A stretch of 64,000 bases of DNA from positions 372,001 to 436,000 of the forward strand of contig CALUIK010000001.1 in NCBI GenBank assembly GCA_944320685.1, given 5' to 3'. The notes below the pieces were generated by a model. It did no database searches. It saw nothing but the letters and a program-made list of their open reading frames with translations, and was not told the origin of the DNA. Made by a program: the position numbers and the translations under genes. Positions 47,702-56,953 of the stretch are shown here, piece after piece (positions within the stretch are counted from its first letter, which is position 1; the number at the start of each line of letters is the position of its first letter). This stretch comes from an uncultured Alistipes sp. Lineage in GTDB: Bacteria; Bacteroidota; Bacteroidia; Bacteroidales; Rikenellaceae.

Positions 47702-49261
47702 CTACAATGCGTTTATCTCATCATTGAGCCATGCAAGACGGTTGTTCAGACGCGATACCATGCGCGACACCGCCGCATCGTACGAGAGCGACTGGTCGCC
47801 GTTGGGGCCGACGTTGTTCTGCCACATCGTCCAGTCGAGGTCGGCCGACTTCTTCAGTTCCTTGCTCTTCTTGGAGATATAGCCGCCTGCAGCCGCAAAG
47901 ACGGGATAAAGAACCTTCCAACGCTCCTTGAGCAGCGCGCGGAACTCCGGATCCTCGAACAGGCGCGGATACCACAGATAGTTGCGGCAATGCCATCCGG
48001 TATCCTGCGTGAAGGTGAGCCAGTCGTAATCCCACATGGGGCCTGCGCAGAGTTTGCCGCCGCGGTCCTTATAGATATATGTGCTCTTCGGGTGCAGCCA
48101 TTCATAGTGGTATATCAGCTCCGATATAAGGTATATGTCAGCGAAGGAGAGTATGTCGATATAATTCTTGTAGCCCTTTTCGGGGTCGAGCCAGTCGTCG
48201 CTGTAAAGCACCCTTTCGGCCTCGTTGAAGTAGTTGCGTATATATATGAACTGCGGCGAACCTATGTCATCGGCGTCCGGTGTATTGATGTTCACCGGAA
48301 AACCCTTCATCTCCGAGCGGAATTTGTTCACCTCGTCGTAATATGTATCCAGCTCGAGGATGTATCCGCCCGAAATATCGTCATCCTCTGCCATCTCCGC
48401 ATAAGGCGGCATCTCGTTTATGGCGAGACGGTTCTCGTCTATGCGGATCTGCTCGCACAGGTAATAGCAGCCCTTGTGCTCGCCATTCACGAACAGCTCG
48501 ACAAAGACCCCGTGCGGCGTCCACGCCAGCGCACTGCGCTGACCCAGATAGAAGGCCACATCGTTGCGCAGCAGCGTGCGGTCGACATAGTTGGCCAACA
48601 GCACCCATCGTTTGTGTTCGGGCATGCCGAGCACCGCGGTGCGTTTCCCGAACTTGAACTTATACGGCTTCTTGGGATAACCCCATGTCGAGTTGCCGCG
48701 GCCCGCGATCTCTATGTCGGCAGTGGACAGGTCGTCGTATCCTGTCCCGCCGTCTATGGCTATCGTGGCCTTGCGCCAATCATCCTTGCTCGTTATTGGC
48801 AGGCCGCTCGACGTCCTGATCGAGACCACAGGCAGGCCCGTGAAGGGGAAATCGAGTTCGACCACATATTCGGCAGCCTCGCCGTTTACATTCTCCACCC
48901 TGTAAGTCACGGGTTTGCTGAAATCGACACGCGAGACACCGCTCCACTGCCTGACACCGTTCACATATGCAGTCTGATCATCGGGCAGGGTAAAAGTGGG
49001 CGTAAGGGTGCACGACCCGTCGACCAACGGGGTCGAGCCCTCGATAGAGCCGGTTATGAGATGTTTTACGGCATCTATACGGCATGTCATATTCGACGTC
49101 ATGCGCGGGTTGTTGCGCGTATCGAACCAGAACCTCTCGATGGCAGGGGGCTCGGCATCGGGATCCACAATCCTGACCCCATCGTCCGTCCCCGCTTTGC
49201 CGCATCCCGCCAGCGACATGACCACAGCGAGGAGCGCCGATGCTACAAATATTCTTCGCAT
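47702..49261 (-). CDS. CotH-like kinase-fold lipoprotein
   Basis: A 519-residue lipoprotein (signal MRRIFVASALLAVVMSLAGC). After an N-terminal beta domain (residues ~25-140) comes the CotH domain (PF08757) with IEIAGRGNSTWGYPKKPYKFKFGKR, HKRWVLLANYVDRTLLRNDVAFYLG, YYLCEQIRIDENR and GYILELDTYYDEVN, then MWDYDWLTF. CotH proteins resemble protein kinases; the spore-coat CotH phosphorylates proteins outside the cytoplasm. In Bacteroidota the role is unknown, possibly surface phosphorylation. The ATG at 49261 was chosen because the longer frame begins in divergent upstream DNA. Confidence 0.85.
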   Translation of the reverse strand: MRRIFVASALLAVVMSLAGCGKAGTDDGVRIVDPDAEPPAIERFWFDTRNNPRMTSNMTCRIDAVKHLITGSIEGSTPLVDGSCTLTPTFTLPDDQTAYVNGVRQWSGVSRVDFSKPVTYRVENVNGEAAEYVVELDFPFTGLPVVSIRTSSGLPITSKDDWRKATIAIDGGTGYDDLSTADIEIAGRGNSTWGYPKKPYKFKFGKRTAVLGMPEHKRWVLLANYVDRTLLRNDVAFYLGQRSALAWTPHGVFVELFVNGEHKGCYYLCEQIRIDENRLAINEMPPYAEMAEDDDISGGYILELDTYYDEVNKFRSEMKGFPVNINTPDADDIGSPQFIYIRNYFNEAERVLYSDDWLDPEKGYKNYIDILSFADIYLISELIYHYEWLHPKSTYIYKDRGGKLCAGPMWDYDWLTFTQDTGWHCRNYLWYPRLFEDPEFRALLKERWKVLYPVFAAAGGYISKKSKELKKSADLDWTMWQNNVGPNGDQSLSYDAAVSRMVSRLNNRLAWLNDEINAL

Positions 49262-49433
49262 AGATATGATAACCTGTTGCTTTACCGCCGTCTCCGATAC
49301 AACATATAGGCGGAGGCACGGATGTAACCGTTTTGCAATATACGAAAAAAAAAGAAAAAACACCCTCGCCGATGCAAGATTCCGCGCCTTGCGCGATTTA
49401 ACAGGTAGAACAAACCCCAAAAACTCGGAAATT

Positions 49434-50234
49434 ATGAAAAGCATAAGATTGTTTATCGGTGCCGTCGGGCTCGTCATATCGGCTCTGGCGCTCCATTCGT
49501 GCAACGACAACGAATACTACGACTACGGGTATCTGCGCCCCACGGCTCTGGTAACGGTACGTCCGCAGGCCGACGGCACATTCTTCATGCAGCTCGACGA
49601 CTTCTCGGTCCTATACCCCGAGAACATGAGCGAGTCGCCCTTCGGCGACAAGGAGGTGCGCGCGCTGGTCAACTACACCGTCAACGCTTCGGATAAGGAT
49701 ACCCGCACGGTATACGCCAATGTCCACGTCAACTGGATCGACAGCATCCGCACCAAGATGCCCGTCGCGGATCTGGGCGAAGAGAATAATGTGGTCGAGT
49801 ACGGCAACGACCCCATCGAGATCGTACGCGACTGGGTCACCGTAGCCGAAGACGGATATCTCACGCTGCGCATACGCACCCGCTGGGGACAGCGCTGCAC
49901 GCCCCATGTCATCAACCTCGTCGGGGGCGTCAATCCCGAGAACCCCTACGAGTTCGACCTGCACCACGACGCCAACGGCGACGAGTACGGCGAGATGGGC
50001 GACGCCCTTATAGCCTTCAACCTCAACGACCTGCCGCGCAGCGAAGGCGACAGGGTCACCATCAAGCTCAATTGGCGCTCGTTCTCCGGATACAAGAACA
50101 CGGAATTCACGCTGCGCCTGCGCCCCGCAGACGGCGATACGGGCGGCGTTGACGGTGACGGCGATACGGGCGACGACACGGGCAGCGGCGAACTCGACCC
50201 CGCGAGCGTTGCCTACAGCCGATATGTCGAATAG
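49434..50234 (+). CDS. NigD-like lipoprotein
   Basis: A 266-residue lipoprotein (signal KSIRLFIGAVGLVISALALHSC). The body matches the NigD-like family of Bacteroidota: GYLRPTALVTVRPQADGTFFMQLDDFSVLYPENM, then VHVNWIDSIRTKMP and YLTLRIRTRWG. Family members include nigD of a bacteriocin-type cluster but most have no assigned role. The last 35 residues are a repetitive Gly/Asp tail (GDTGGVDGDGDTGDDTGSG). It is divergent from the CotH-like gene and upstream of the sigma factor, with no clear promoter. Confidence 0.82.
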   Translation: MKSIRLFIGAVGLVISALALHSCNDNEYYDYGYLRPTALVTVRPQADGTFFMQLDDFSVLYPENMSESPFGDKEVRALVNYTVNASDKDTRTVYANVHVNWIDSIRTKMPVADLGEENNVVEYGNDPIEIVRDWVTVAEDGYLTLRIRTRWGQRCTPHVINLVGGVNPENPYEFDLHHDANGDEYGEMGDALIAFNLNDLPRSEGDRVTIKLNWRSFSGYKNTEFTLRLRPADGDTGGVDGDGDTGDDTGSGELDPASVAYSRYVE

Positions 50235-50387
50235 CAAGTAGAGTACCGGCCGCATACAACAACCGAGGCAGGAAATACGTTTATATGCCGGCGGCCGGCA
50301 GAGGCTGCAGTACGGATGCGGCGAGGTACCACAGGGGTATCTGCGCCGCATCATGCCGCGCAAGTGCGGCACAGCTACCACGCATAG

Positions 50388-50957
50388 ATGACAAACAACG
50401 CGACACCTAACGAAGAGCAGATACTCCGACTCGCACAGAGCGGCGATACGACGGCCATGAAATCGTTGTACTGCCGCCATGTGAGGTACCTGACAGCCGT
50501 ATGCTCGCGCTACATAGCGCTCGACGACGACGTGAAGGATGTCATGCAGGAGGCGTTCCTGCGTATCTTCTCCTCGCTCCGCCGCTTCGAATACAGGGGC
50601 GATGGGTCGTTCAGGGCTTGGATGTCACGCATCGTCGTAAACGAGTCGCTGAAACATATACGCCGCGGCCAACGCCTCGATACGGTCGAACTGAAACAGG
50701 AACAAATGAATACCGCCGACGAAGAACCTCAATCCGAGGATATTCCCGCCGAGATACTGCACGCGATGATACGCAGTCTGCCGTCGGGATACCGTACCGT
50801 ATTCAACCTCTATGTCATGGAACAAAAGAGCCATAAGGAGATAGCCGAGCTGCTCGACATCAGCGAGAGCACCTCGGCCTCGCAGTTGCATCGCGCCAAG
50901 GCCTTGCTGGCCGATAAGATAAAAGTGTACAGAACCGCAAACGCCGCATCACGATGA
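50388..50957 (+). CDS. ECF RNA polymerase sigma factor
   Basis: A 189-residue sigma-70 family factor with region 2 (AMKSLYCRHVRYLTAVCSRYIALDDDVKDVMQEAFLRIFSSLRRFEYRGDGSFRAWMSRIVVNESL) and region 4 (IRSLPSGYRTVFNLYVMEQKSHKEIAELLDISESTSASQLHRAKALL). It directs RNA polymerase to an extracytoplasmic-stress regulon. Its stop overlaps the start of the next gene by four bases (ATGA), typical of sigma/anti-sigma pairs. The 153-base gap before it holds GC-rich inverted repeats but no recognisable housekeeping promoter, so it may transcribe itself. Confidence 0.93.
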   Translation: MTNNATPNEEQILRLAQSGDTTAMKSLYCRHVRYLTAVCSRYIALDDDVKDVMQEAFLRIFSSLRRFEYRGDGSFRAWMSRIVVNESLKHIRRGQRLDTVELKQEQMNTADEEPQSEDIPAEILHAMIRSLPSGYRTVFNLYVMEQKSHKEIAELLDISESTSASQLHRAKALLADKIKVYRTANAASR

Positions 50958-52354
50958 AAGAGTTGAGGCATAACGAAGATGATTGGCTGCACGGCATACG
51001 CGACCGTCTTGCCGACTTCGAGACCGACGCCCCCGACGGGCTGTGGGATGATATAGTCCGGCGCCTCGGCATGCCGGATACCGCCGGTAGCGAAAATTCG
51101 GAAGACGACGGCGGCGACGTTCGTGACGCAGGCTCCATAACGCAGCGGCGCATCATACCGTTGTGGGCGCGCCGCGCTGTCGCCGCAGCGGCGGCAGTTG
51201 CCGTAATACTCACTTCGGGCATAATGCTGCTGCGCGACGGCGGCACGGCAGACCCCCTGCGCAAAGTCCTGCCCGCCACCAGTGCCACAGATGCCACCGC
51301 CACCCCCATCGCGGACGCAACCCCGCCCACGGAGGCCGCCGCACCGGAGAATGCCATCCGCGGCATCAGTACCTCCGCCGTGCCCGCGGTGAGCCAAGAC
51401 AACCGGCCCGCCGTAACGAAACCCGGATCGGGTACACGGGCGGCCACCGACAAGGACAGCGACACCGCGGCGGATAACACCGCGGATACCCGTATTCCGG
51501 AAACGGCTGCATCCGACGCCACCGGCACCAAAGGACACAGTGAGACGGATACCCCGACGGCGCCAGCGGGAGAGGAGCGGCAGCGCGGCACCACCCTCCG
51601 CGAGCGTTACGCCGACACATATGCCGATGCCGCCGACCGCCGCAAGGGCAATGCGCCGCGGCACGCAGCACACGGCCTCAGGATCGGGGCATACGCTTCG
51701 GGCGGCGCCGCCGCATACGCCGTACACGGGCGCGCGAACGGGGTATCTTCCTCGATCATGGCCGCAAATGATACAAATTGGGAAGGCAGCCCGCTTCTCG
51801 GGATGCTGCTATACAACCGCGGCAAGGATACCGAGACGCGCACGCGCCACCACCAGCCGATACGTGCCGGCATCTCGTTCACCTATATGATAAACGACCG
51901 CTTCGGCCTCGAAAGCGGCCTGACATATGCCATGCTGGTGTCGGACATGCACGACGGCAGCGACAAACACTACTACGACGCCCGCCAGCGCCTGCACTAC
52001 CTCGGCATACCCCTCAACATAAAGTACGACATCGCCCGCTGGCGGCGGTTCGGTGTATACGGCTCGGCAGGCCTCCTTGCCGAACAGTGCATAGCTGGAA
52101 ACACCCACAAGGAGTACGTGCTCGACGGAAACACCTACCGCACCTCGTCCGAGGCGGTCCCGACCAAGCCGTTCCAACTCTCGGCCAACCTCTCGGCAGG
52201 CGTAAGATACGACTTTACACCTGCGGTGGGCATATACGCCGAGCCCGGCGTAAGCTACTACTTCGACGACGGCACCACGCTTGAGACCGTCTACAAGCAG
52301 CGGCCCCTGAATTTCAACCTCAACGTCGGCATCAGATTCACCGTCGGCAGGTAA
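50954..52354 (+). CDS. Dual-membrane-spanning anti-sigma-like protein (Dma type)
   Basis: A 466-residue protein of unusual layout. Residues 1-70 are a charged cytoplasmic domain with WLHGIRDRLADFETDAPDGLWDDI, residues ~73-93 a single inner-membrane helix (RRAVAAAAAVAVILTSGIMLL), residues ~95-239 a disordered Ala/Thr/Asp/Pro linker long enough to cross the periplasm, and residues ~240-466 an outer-membrane beta-barrel (LRIGAYASGG...QLSANLSAGVRYDFTPAVGIYAEPGVSYYF, ending NVGIRFTVG). It overlaps the sigma gene by four bases. Dual-membrane anti-sigma factors of this design were described in Bacteroides thetaiotaomicron; the role here is inferred. Confidence 0.82.
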   Translation: MKELRHNEDDWLHGIRDRLADFETDAPDGLWDDIVRRLGMPDTAGSENSEDDGGDVRDAGSITQRRIIPLWARRAVAAAAAVAVILTSGIMLLRDGGTADPLRKVLPATSATDATATPIADATPPTEAAAPENAIRGISTSAVPAVSQDNRPAVTKPGSGTRAATDKDSDTAADNTADTRIPETAASDATGTKGHSETDTPTAPAGEERQRGTTLRERYADTYADAADRRKGNAPRHAAHGLRIGAYASGGAAAYAVHGRANGVSSSIMAANDTNWEGSPLLGMLLYNRGKDTETRTRHHQPIRAGISFTYMINDRFGLESGLTYAMLVSDMHDGSDKHYYDARQRLHYLGIPLNIKYDIARWRRFGVYGSAGLLAEQCIAGNTHKEYVLDGNTYRTSSEAVPTKPFQLSANLSAGVRYDFTPAVGIYAEPGVSYYFDDGTTLETVYKQRPLNFNLNVGIRFTVGR

Positions 52355-52439
52355 TCCCGACAGGGTGGAGGCGCCGCGGCATACTTCGGAATGCCCCGAC
52401 TTCCGGTGGTCCTTTCCCACTATACGCTCAGGCATATAC

Positions 52440-52490
52440 ACGGCAATCGGGCGGCTGCGGATTTAGGTTCCGCGGCCGCCCGATTGCCGT
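52440..52490. terminator. Long hairpin between convergent genes
   Basis: A 16-base arm at 52440-52455 pairs perfectly with 52475-52490, extended inward by TGCGG/CCGCG. It separates the Dma-type gene and the tricorn-like gene. No T-run follows on either side, so it may act as a roadblock or with Rho. Confidence 0.6.
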
Positions 52491-52500
52491 AAACCGCCCG

Positions 52501-55500
52501 TTATCTCACAGGAAAATCGGGGATGGCGGGTTTCTCGCGCCCCTCCGCGGCAAGGCGTTCGCGCGCCACCTCTATGGCCTTGAGCAGCTGCGCATCCTCG
52601 CCCATGAAATCCTCGTAGGGGTCGTTGAATATCTCGATGTCGGGCTCCACGCCGCGGTTCTCGATGATGAACTCGCTGCCGTCGGCAGCATAGGGCGCAT
52701 ACGACGGCGTGACGATAGAGCCGCCGTCCACCGTCGGCACCATACCGCTGTACCCGACTACGCCGCCCCACGTACGGCGGCCGATGACCGTACCGAGCCT
52801 GTTGTACTTGAAGCGGTAAGGGAAGAGGTCGCCGTCCGAGGCCGAATACTCGTTCACCAGAAGCACCAGAGGCCCGACGAACGTACCCACGGGGTTGACC
52901 GACCCCTCGGTCTGGCCCGTGTGCATCGTATAGTATGTCGGCGTGCGCTGCAGGCGCTCGATGATCATGGGCGAGACATTGCCGCCGCCGTTGCCGCGGT
53001 CGTCGATTATGAGGGCGCGCTTGCCCAGCTGCGGATAGTAGTGCTTGACGAACTCGTTGAGGCCGTCGACACCCATGTCGGGGATATGGATATATCCCAC
53101 CTCACCGCCGGTCGCCTCGTTCACGAGGCGCGTGTTGCGCTCGACCCATGCGTAGTAGTTGAGCTGCGCCTCGCTTTCGAGCGGCGTCACGAGAACCTTG
53201 CGCGCACCCTCCACGGAGGGCGACGAATTGACCTCCATCTCCACCAGACGGCCGGCCTTGCCCACAAGCGTCTCGTATATGTTGGCCACATCCTTCAGCG
53301 GACGGCCGTCCACCGCGACGATATAGTCGCCCGCCTTGACATCCACCTCGGGCAACGTCAGCGGCGAGCGCGTCGCGCCGTTCCAGTTGGCGCCGCGGGT
53401 GATGCTGTCGACACGGAAATACCCGCTGCGGTCCTTGCTGAACTTCGCGCCCAGCATACCCACCTTGATCCGCTCGGCGTGGGGGCGCATGTGCAGCGAG
53501 GCGTCGTTCGAGTAGGCGTGGCCCACATTCAGTTCGCCGATCATCTCACCCACGATATAGGTGAGGTCGGTGCGGTGGCCCACGTGCGGCACCAGAACGG
53601 CATACTTGTCATGCACCGCTTTCCAGTCTACGCCATGCATATCGGGATCGTAGAAGAAGTCGCGCATGCGGCGCCACAACTCGTCGTATACCTGCCGCCA
53701 CTCCTCGCGGTAGTCGATGCGTTTCTTCAGGCCGCCGAAGTCGGCGCCCTTGTCGGGGGCCGAGACACGCCCCTGCGGGCGGTCCATCACGGCATAAGTG
53801 CCGCCGGCACGCACCAGCACCTTGTCGCCGCCGGCGATGAAGTCCACACCGACACCCAGATCGGTCTCCTCGCGTTTGTCGAGGTCGTACATCTGTGTAT
53901 TGCCGCCGCGGTTGTAGTATACCTTGTTGCCGAACATGCGTATGTTGTAGTACCGGCCAGCCGTAGAGACGGGCAGCTCGACAATGCGCGCCTCGGTGCC
54001 GTCGAAGTCGTAAACCACGCTCTCGGCTTCGGGCGCAGCCTCCGTTTTCTCCGGCGTCTTTTTCGCATCGGTTTGTGCTGCGGCGTCCTCCGTCCCGACT
54101 GCCGCCACGGCATCGTTCACGGGTTCGAAAGGGCGAGCCGCACCCTCGGCCAAAGGCAGGATGTAGAGTTTGTCCATCGACCCGTATGCATGGTTCCACT
54201 CCGTACTGCTGTATATCGGGTTGAAGGTGCGCGACGACGAGAAGAGCAGGTATTTGCCGTCTTCGCTGAAGACGGGGTTGGAACAGTTGTACCAACCGTC
54301 GGTCACGACATGTTTCTCGCCCGAAGCGATGTCGTAGACCACGATATTGTTCATCTGCTGTTCGGGGCGCACATAGACCAGATAGCGCGAATCGGGCGAG
54401 AAGGCCCCGCAGCCGAACGTCGAGACACCCGAACGCTCCACCTCGGTGGTGCGACGGGCAGCCACATCGGTTATGTTGAGCGTATTGCGTTTGTCGGTCC
54501 ACACTATGAGCTTCGAATCGGGCGACCAGCGGTAATCGAATATGTACGTGGCAATATCCTCCACAACGGGTTCGGCCCTGCCTCCCGCAACATCCTGCAC
54601 GTAGATGAGGAACTCGCCGCTGCGGTCCGACACGAAGGCCATGCGGCGGCCGTCGGGCGAATACGTGGCGTTCATCTCGCGCGCACCGCTAGTATCGGTC
54701 ATATTGTATGTCACGCCCTCCTTGACAGGCACGGAGAAGATGTCGCCGTGGGCGCACACCAGAAGCCGCTCGCCGCGGGGCGAGGCCGCAACGTCCGTCA
54801 CGTCGTCGCGCACGTCGCGCAGCTCGGTGCGCGAGTAGCTGTTGTCGTTGTCGATCTCGACCTCCACCTTGCGCTCCTCGAGCGTCTGCGTATCGAACAG
54901 GTAGATGTATCCTCCCCGCTCGTAGGCTATGGTGTTCCGCCAGATGGTGGGAAACTTGATGTCGTAATCCGCACACGATGTGACCATGCGGTGCTCCTTG
55001 GCGGCGAGGTCGTACATGTAGAGGTTCATCACGTCGTTGTCGCGGTCAGACAGGTAGAATATCCTGCCGCCGTCGGCCGTCCACATGGGGAATGTCTCCT
55101 GACGTTTCGTCGAGGTTATCTGCTCGCTGCGTTTGGTGTCGAAATCGAAGATGCGTATGTCGTCGGCCATGCCGCCCTCGTAACGTTTCCATGTGCGGAA
55201 CTCGCGGAAGACATAGTTGTATGCCAGCCGTTTGCCGTCGGGTGAGTAGGAGCAGAAACCGCCGTTGCGCAGCGGCAGCGGCTCAGGCATGCCTCCTTCC
55301 GCCGAAACGGTATACAGCTGCCCGCAGAAACTGTTGAACGACTCGCTGCGCGAACGGAACACTATACGGCTGCCGTCGGCCGTCCATCCCATCACTATGT
55401 TGTTCGGTCCCATACGGTGGCCCATCTCGTCGCCCGCGTCGCCAGTAAAGGTCAAGCGGCGCGGCTCGCCGCCCTCGGCCGGCATCACATATACCTCGGT

Positions 55501-55755
55501 ATTGCCGTCGTACTGCCCCGTGAAGGCAATGGTCTTCCCGTCGGGCGAGACGTGCGCAAAGGATTCATACCCCACATGCGAGGTGAGGCGTCGCGCCGTG
55601 CCGCCCTCGGCGGGGACACTGTAGAGGTCGCCCGCATAGGAGAATATGACCTTGTCACCCCCGTATGCAGCGAAACGCATGAGACGCGCCTCGTCTGCCG
55701 CGGCCGTTGCGGCGCAAAGCACCGCGGCCAGTGCCGTAAACATCGTTTTCTTCAT
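52501..55755 (-). CDS. Tricorn-like periplasmic serine protease (S41)
   Basis: A 1084-residue exported protease: signal peptide at 1-20, a WD40/TolB-like beta-propeller (repeated VSPDGKTIAFTGQYDG, WTADGGRIFYLSDRD, YSPDGRRMAFVSDRSGEF), a second propeller, a PDZ segment (VDVKAGDYIVAVDGRPLKDVANIYE) and a C-terminal S41 protease domain. The catalytic region is LLVNEYSASDGDLF, with Ser near 971-973, then GGVVGYSG and ENRGVEPDIEI. It degrades peptides produced by larger proteases in other systems. It is the last gene of the uronate operon; its tie to that pathway is unclear. ATG 55755 used. Confidence 0.88.
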   Translation of the reverse strand: MKKTMFTALAAVLCAATAAADEARLMRFAAYGGDKVIFSYAGDLYSVPAEGGTARRLTSHVGYESFAHVSPDGKTIAFTGQYDGNTEVYVMPAEGGEPRRLTFTGDAGDEMGHRMGPNNIVMGWTADGSRIVFRSRSESFNSFCGQLYTVSAEGGMPEPLPLRNGGFCSYSPDGKRLAYNYVFREFRTWKRYEGGMADDIRIFDFDTKRSEQITSTKRQETFPMWTADGGRIFYLSDRDNDVMNLYMYDLAAKEHRMVTSCADYDIKFPTIWRNTIAYERGGYIYLFDTQTLEERKVEVEIDNDNSYSRTELRDVRDDVTDVAASPRGERLLVCAHGDIFSVPVKEGVTYNMTDTSGAREMNATYSPDGRRMAFVSDRSGEFLIYVQDVAGGRAEPVVEDIATYIFDYRWSPDSKLIVWTDKRNTLNITDVAARRTTEVERSGVSTFGCGAFSPDSRYLVYVRPEQQMNNIVVYDIASGEKHVVTDGWYNCSNPVFSEDGKYLLFSSSRTFNPIYSSTEWNHAYGSMDKLYILPLAEGAARPFEPVNDAVAAVGTEDAAAQTDAKKTPEKTEAAPEAESVVYDFDGTEARIVELPVSTAGRYYNIRMFGNKVYYNRGGNTQMYDLDKREETDLGVGVDFIAGGDKVLVRAGGTYAVMDRPQGRVSAPDKGADFGGLKKRIDYREEWRQVYDELWRRMRDFFYDPDMHGVDWKAVHDKYAVLVPHVGHRTDLTYIVGEMIGELNVGHAYSNDASLHMRPHAERIKVGMLGAKFSKDRSGYFRVDSITRGANWNGATRSPLTLPEVDVKAGDYIVAVDGRPLKDVANIYETLVGKAGRLVEMEVNSSPSVEGARKVLVTPLESEAQLNYYAWVERNTRLVNEATGGEVGYIHIPDMGVDGLNEFVKHYYPQLGKRALIIDDRGNGGGNVSPMIIERLQRTPTYYTMHTGQTEGSVNPVGTFVGPLVLLVNEYSASDGDLFPYRFKYNRLGTVIGRRTWGGVVGYSGMVPTVDGGSIVTPSYAPYAADGSEFIIENRGVEPDIEIFNDPYEDFMGEDAQLLKAIEVARERLAAEGREKPAIPDFPVR

Positions 55756-55800
55756 TATCGTACTTTTTTCGGGTTTCACTCACAGTGCTGCGCCTGCCCT

Positions 55801-56913
55801 TCAGCGGCGGCGCAGCGTCACTTTCAGCGGCGCGGCCGCACGGAGGCTCTCCTCGCGGACGATCCGCTCCCACTCCTGCGCGCCGCTCATGCCGCCCTGG
55901 CTCCATGCCGAGCCGTTCCGCATGCGTATACGCTCACCTGCCGCGACACGTCCCTTGACGAGGATGTGCCCGTCGGCCTCCGTGACCGCGCCGCCACCTT
56001 CGAGTACCACGCCCAGCATGATGTCGCCGTCACGCACGGGATCCGCCGAATCGGACGCGGCTTCCATCACGACGGCATAGCCGTCGCCCGAGGCTTTCGA
56101 CCGCACGTCGTGCAGCACAATGCCCGCAGCGACCTCCATCTCACCGTCGAAACCGTCGAACATATACTCCTGCACCGAGAACCGCGTGTTGGCGTCGAGC
56201 CATATGCGGCGCGTCATGGTCACGTTGCGGTCGCCCACCTTGACAGGTGAATAGGTGAACTCGGCCATCGTCCGCACAGGGCCGTTGGCCGTACACCGCT
56301 GCGTGGCGTAGTTGCCCGAGAGCACCACACGCCCGTCAGCCATAGGCGCCAACGCCCCGCCGCCGAGCGTCGAGGCCACCTTGTAGCAATCCATGCCCTC
56401 GCCGTAGTTGTGGTGGTAGTCGTTCTTGCCGTACCACTCGTTTATCACCAGCCGCGGCGTGGACTTGACCCACACGTCGACACCCTGCGTCTTCGGGTCC
56501 TCCAGTGCAGGGCCGTAGATACGGTATGCCACCATGTTGTTCTCCCACGCATAGTCGTCGGCCCGCTCCGGAACGTAACGCCCGTACGCCTGCGTCTCGT
56601 ACGCCTCGCGCCGGCCTGCCGCTATGCGGTACTCGGCGCTGCCGCCCGCCACCACGGTAGCTTGGAAGAGCAGCGTCTCGGGCTCGCCGGCTTCGTCGAA
56701 AATCACCTGTGAAGGCTCTTGCGCTCCGTTAGGCGCCGTCACCACCACATTGTCGGGCGTAACGCCCGCACGCCGCAGCTCATCCCATGCGATCTCCACG
56801 GTCTCCTTCTCTCGCGGCAGCCCCGAGGCGTTCTCCACCACGGCCACCATGCCCCCGCCCTTGCCGCAGGCGGCAAGCGCCAGCAGGGACAGAATATATA
56901 TCGTCTTCCTCAT
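55801..56913 (-). CDS. DUF4861 lipoprotein
   Basis: A 370-residue lipoprotein (MRKTIYILSLLALAACGKGG, lipobox LAAC). The DUF4861 family occurs beside polysaccharide-lyase and uronate genes in Bacteroidota; here it follows kduI-kduD. Characteristic stretches are ENMVAYRIYGPAL-type WENNMVAYRIYGPAL, VDVWVKSTPRLVINEWYGKNDYHHNYGEGMDCYKV (shown in parts) and GDIMLGVVLEGG. It may help degrade or bind uronic-acid-rich glycans, but no enzyme activity can be assigned from sequence alone. Confidence 0.82.
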   Translation of the reverse strand: MRKTIYILSLLALAACGKGGGMVAVVENASGLPREKETVEIAWDELRRAGVTPDNVVVTAPNGAQEPSQVIFDEAGEPETLLFQATVVAGGSAEYRIAAGRREAYETQAYGRYVPERADDYAWENNMVAYRIYGPALEDPKTQGVDVWVKSTPRLVINEWYGKNDYHHNYGEGMDCYKVASTLGGGALAPMADGRVVLSGNYATQRCTANGPVRTMAEFTYSPVKVGDRNVTMTRRIWLDANTRFSVQEYMFDGFDGEMEVAAGIVLHDVRSKASGDGYAVVMEAASDSADPVRDGDIMLGVVLEGGGAVTEADGHILVKGRVAAGERIRMRNGSAWSQGGMSGAQEWERIVREESLRAAAPLKVTLRRR

Positions 56914-56953
56914 CTCTATTCCTTTCTTTATGTCCGGATTATAAACTGCGCCG

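Noticed and set aside
52921..55245. 774-codon plus-strand ORF opposite the tricorn-like gene
   Set aside because: Antisense shadow; low-complexity His/Arg/Val composition and no homology-like motifs.
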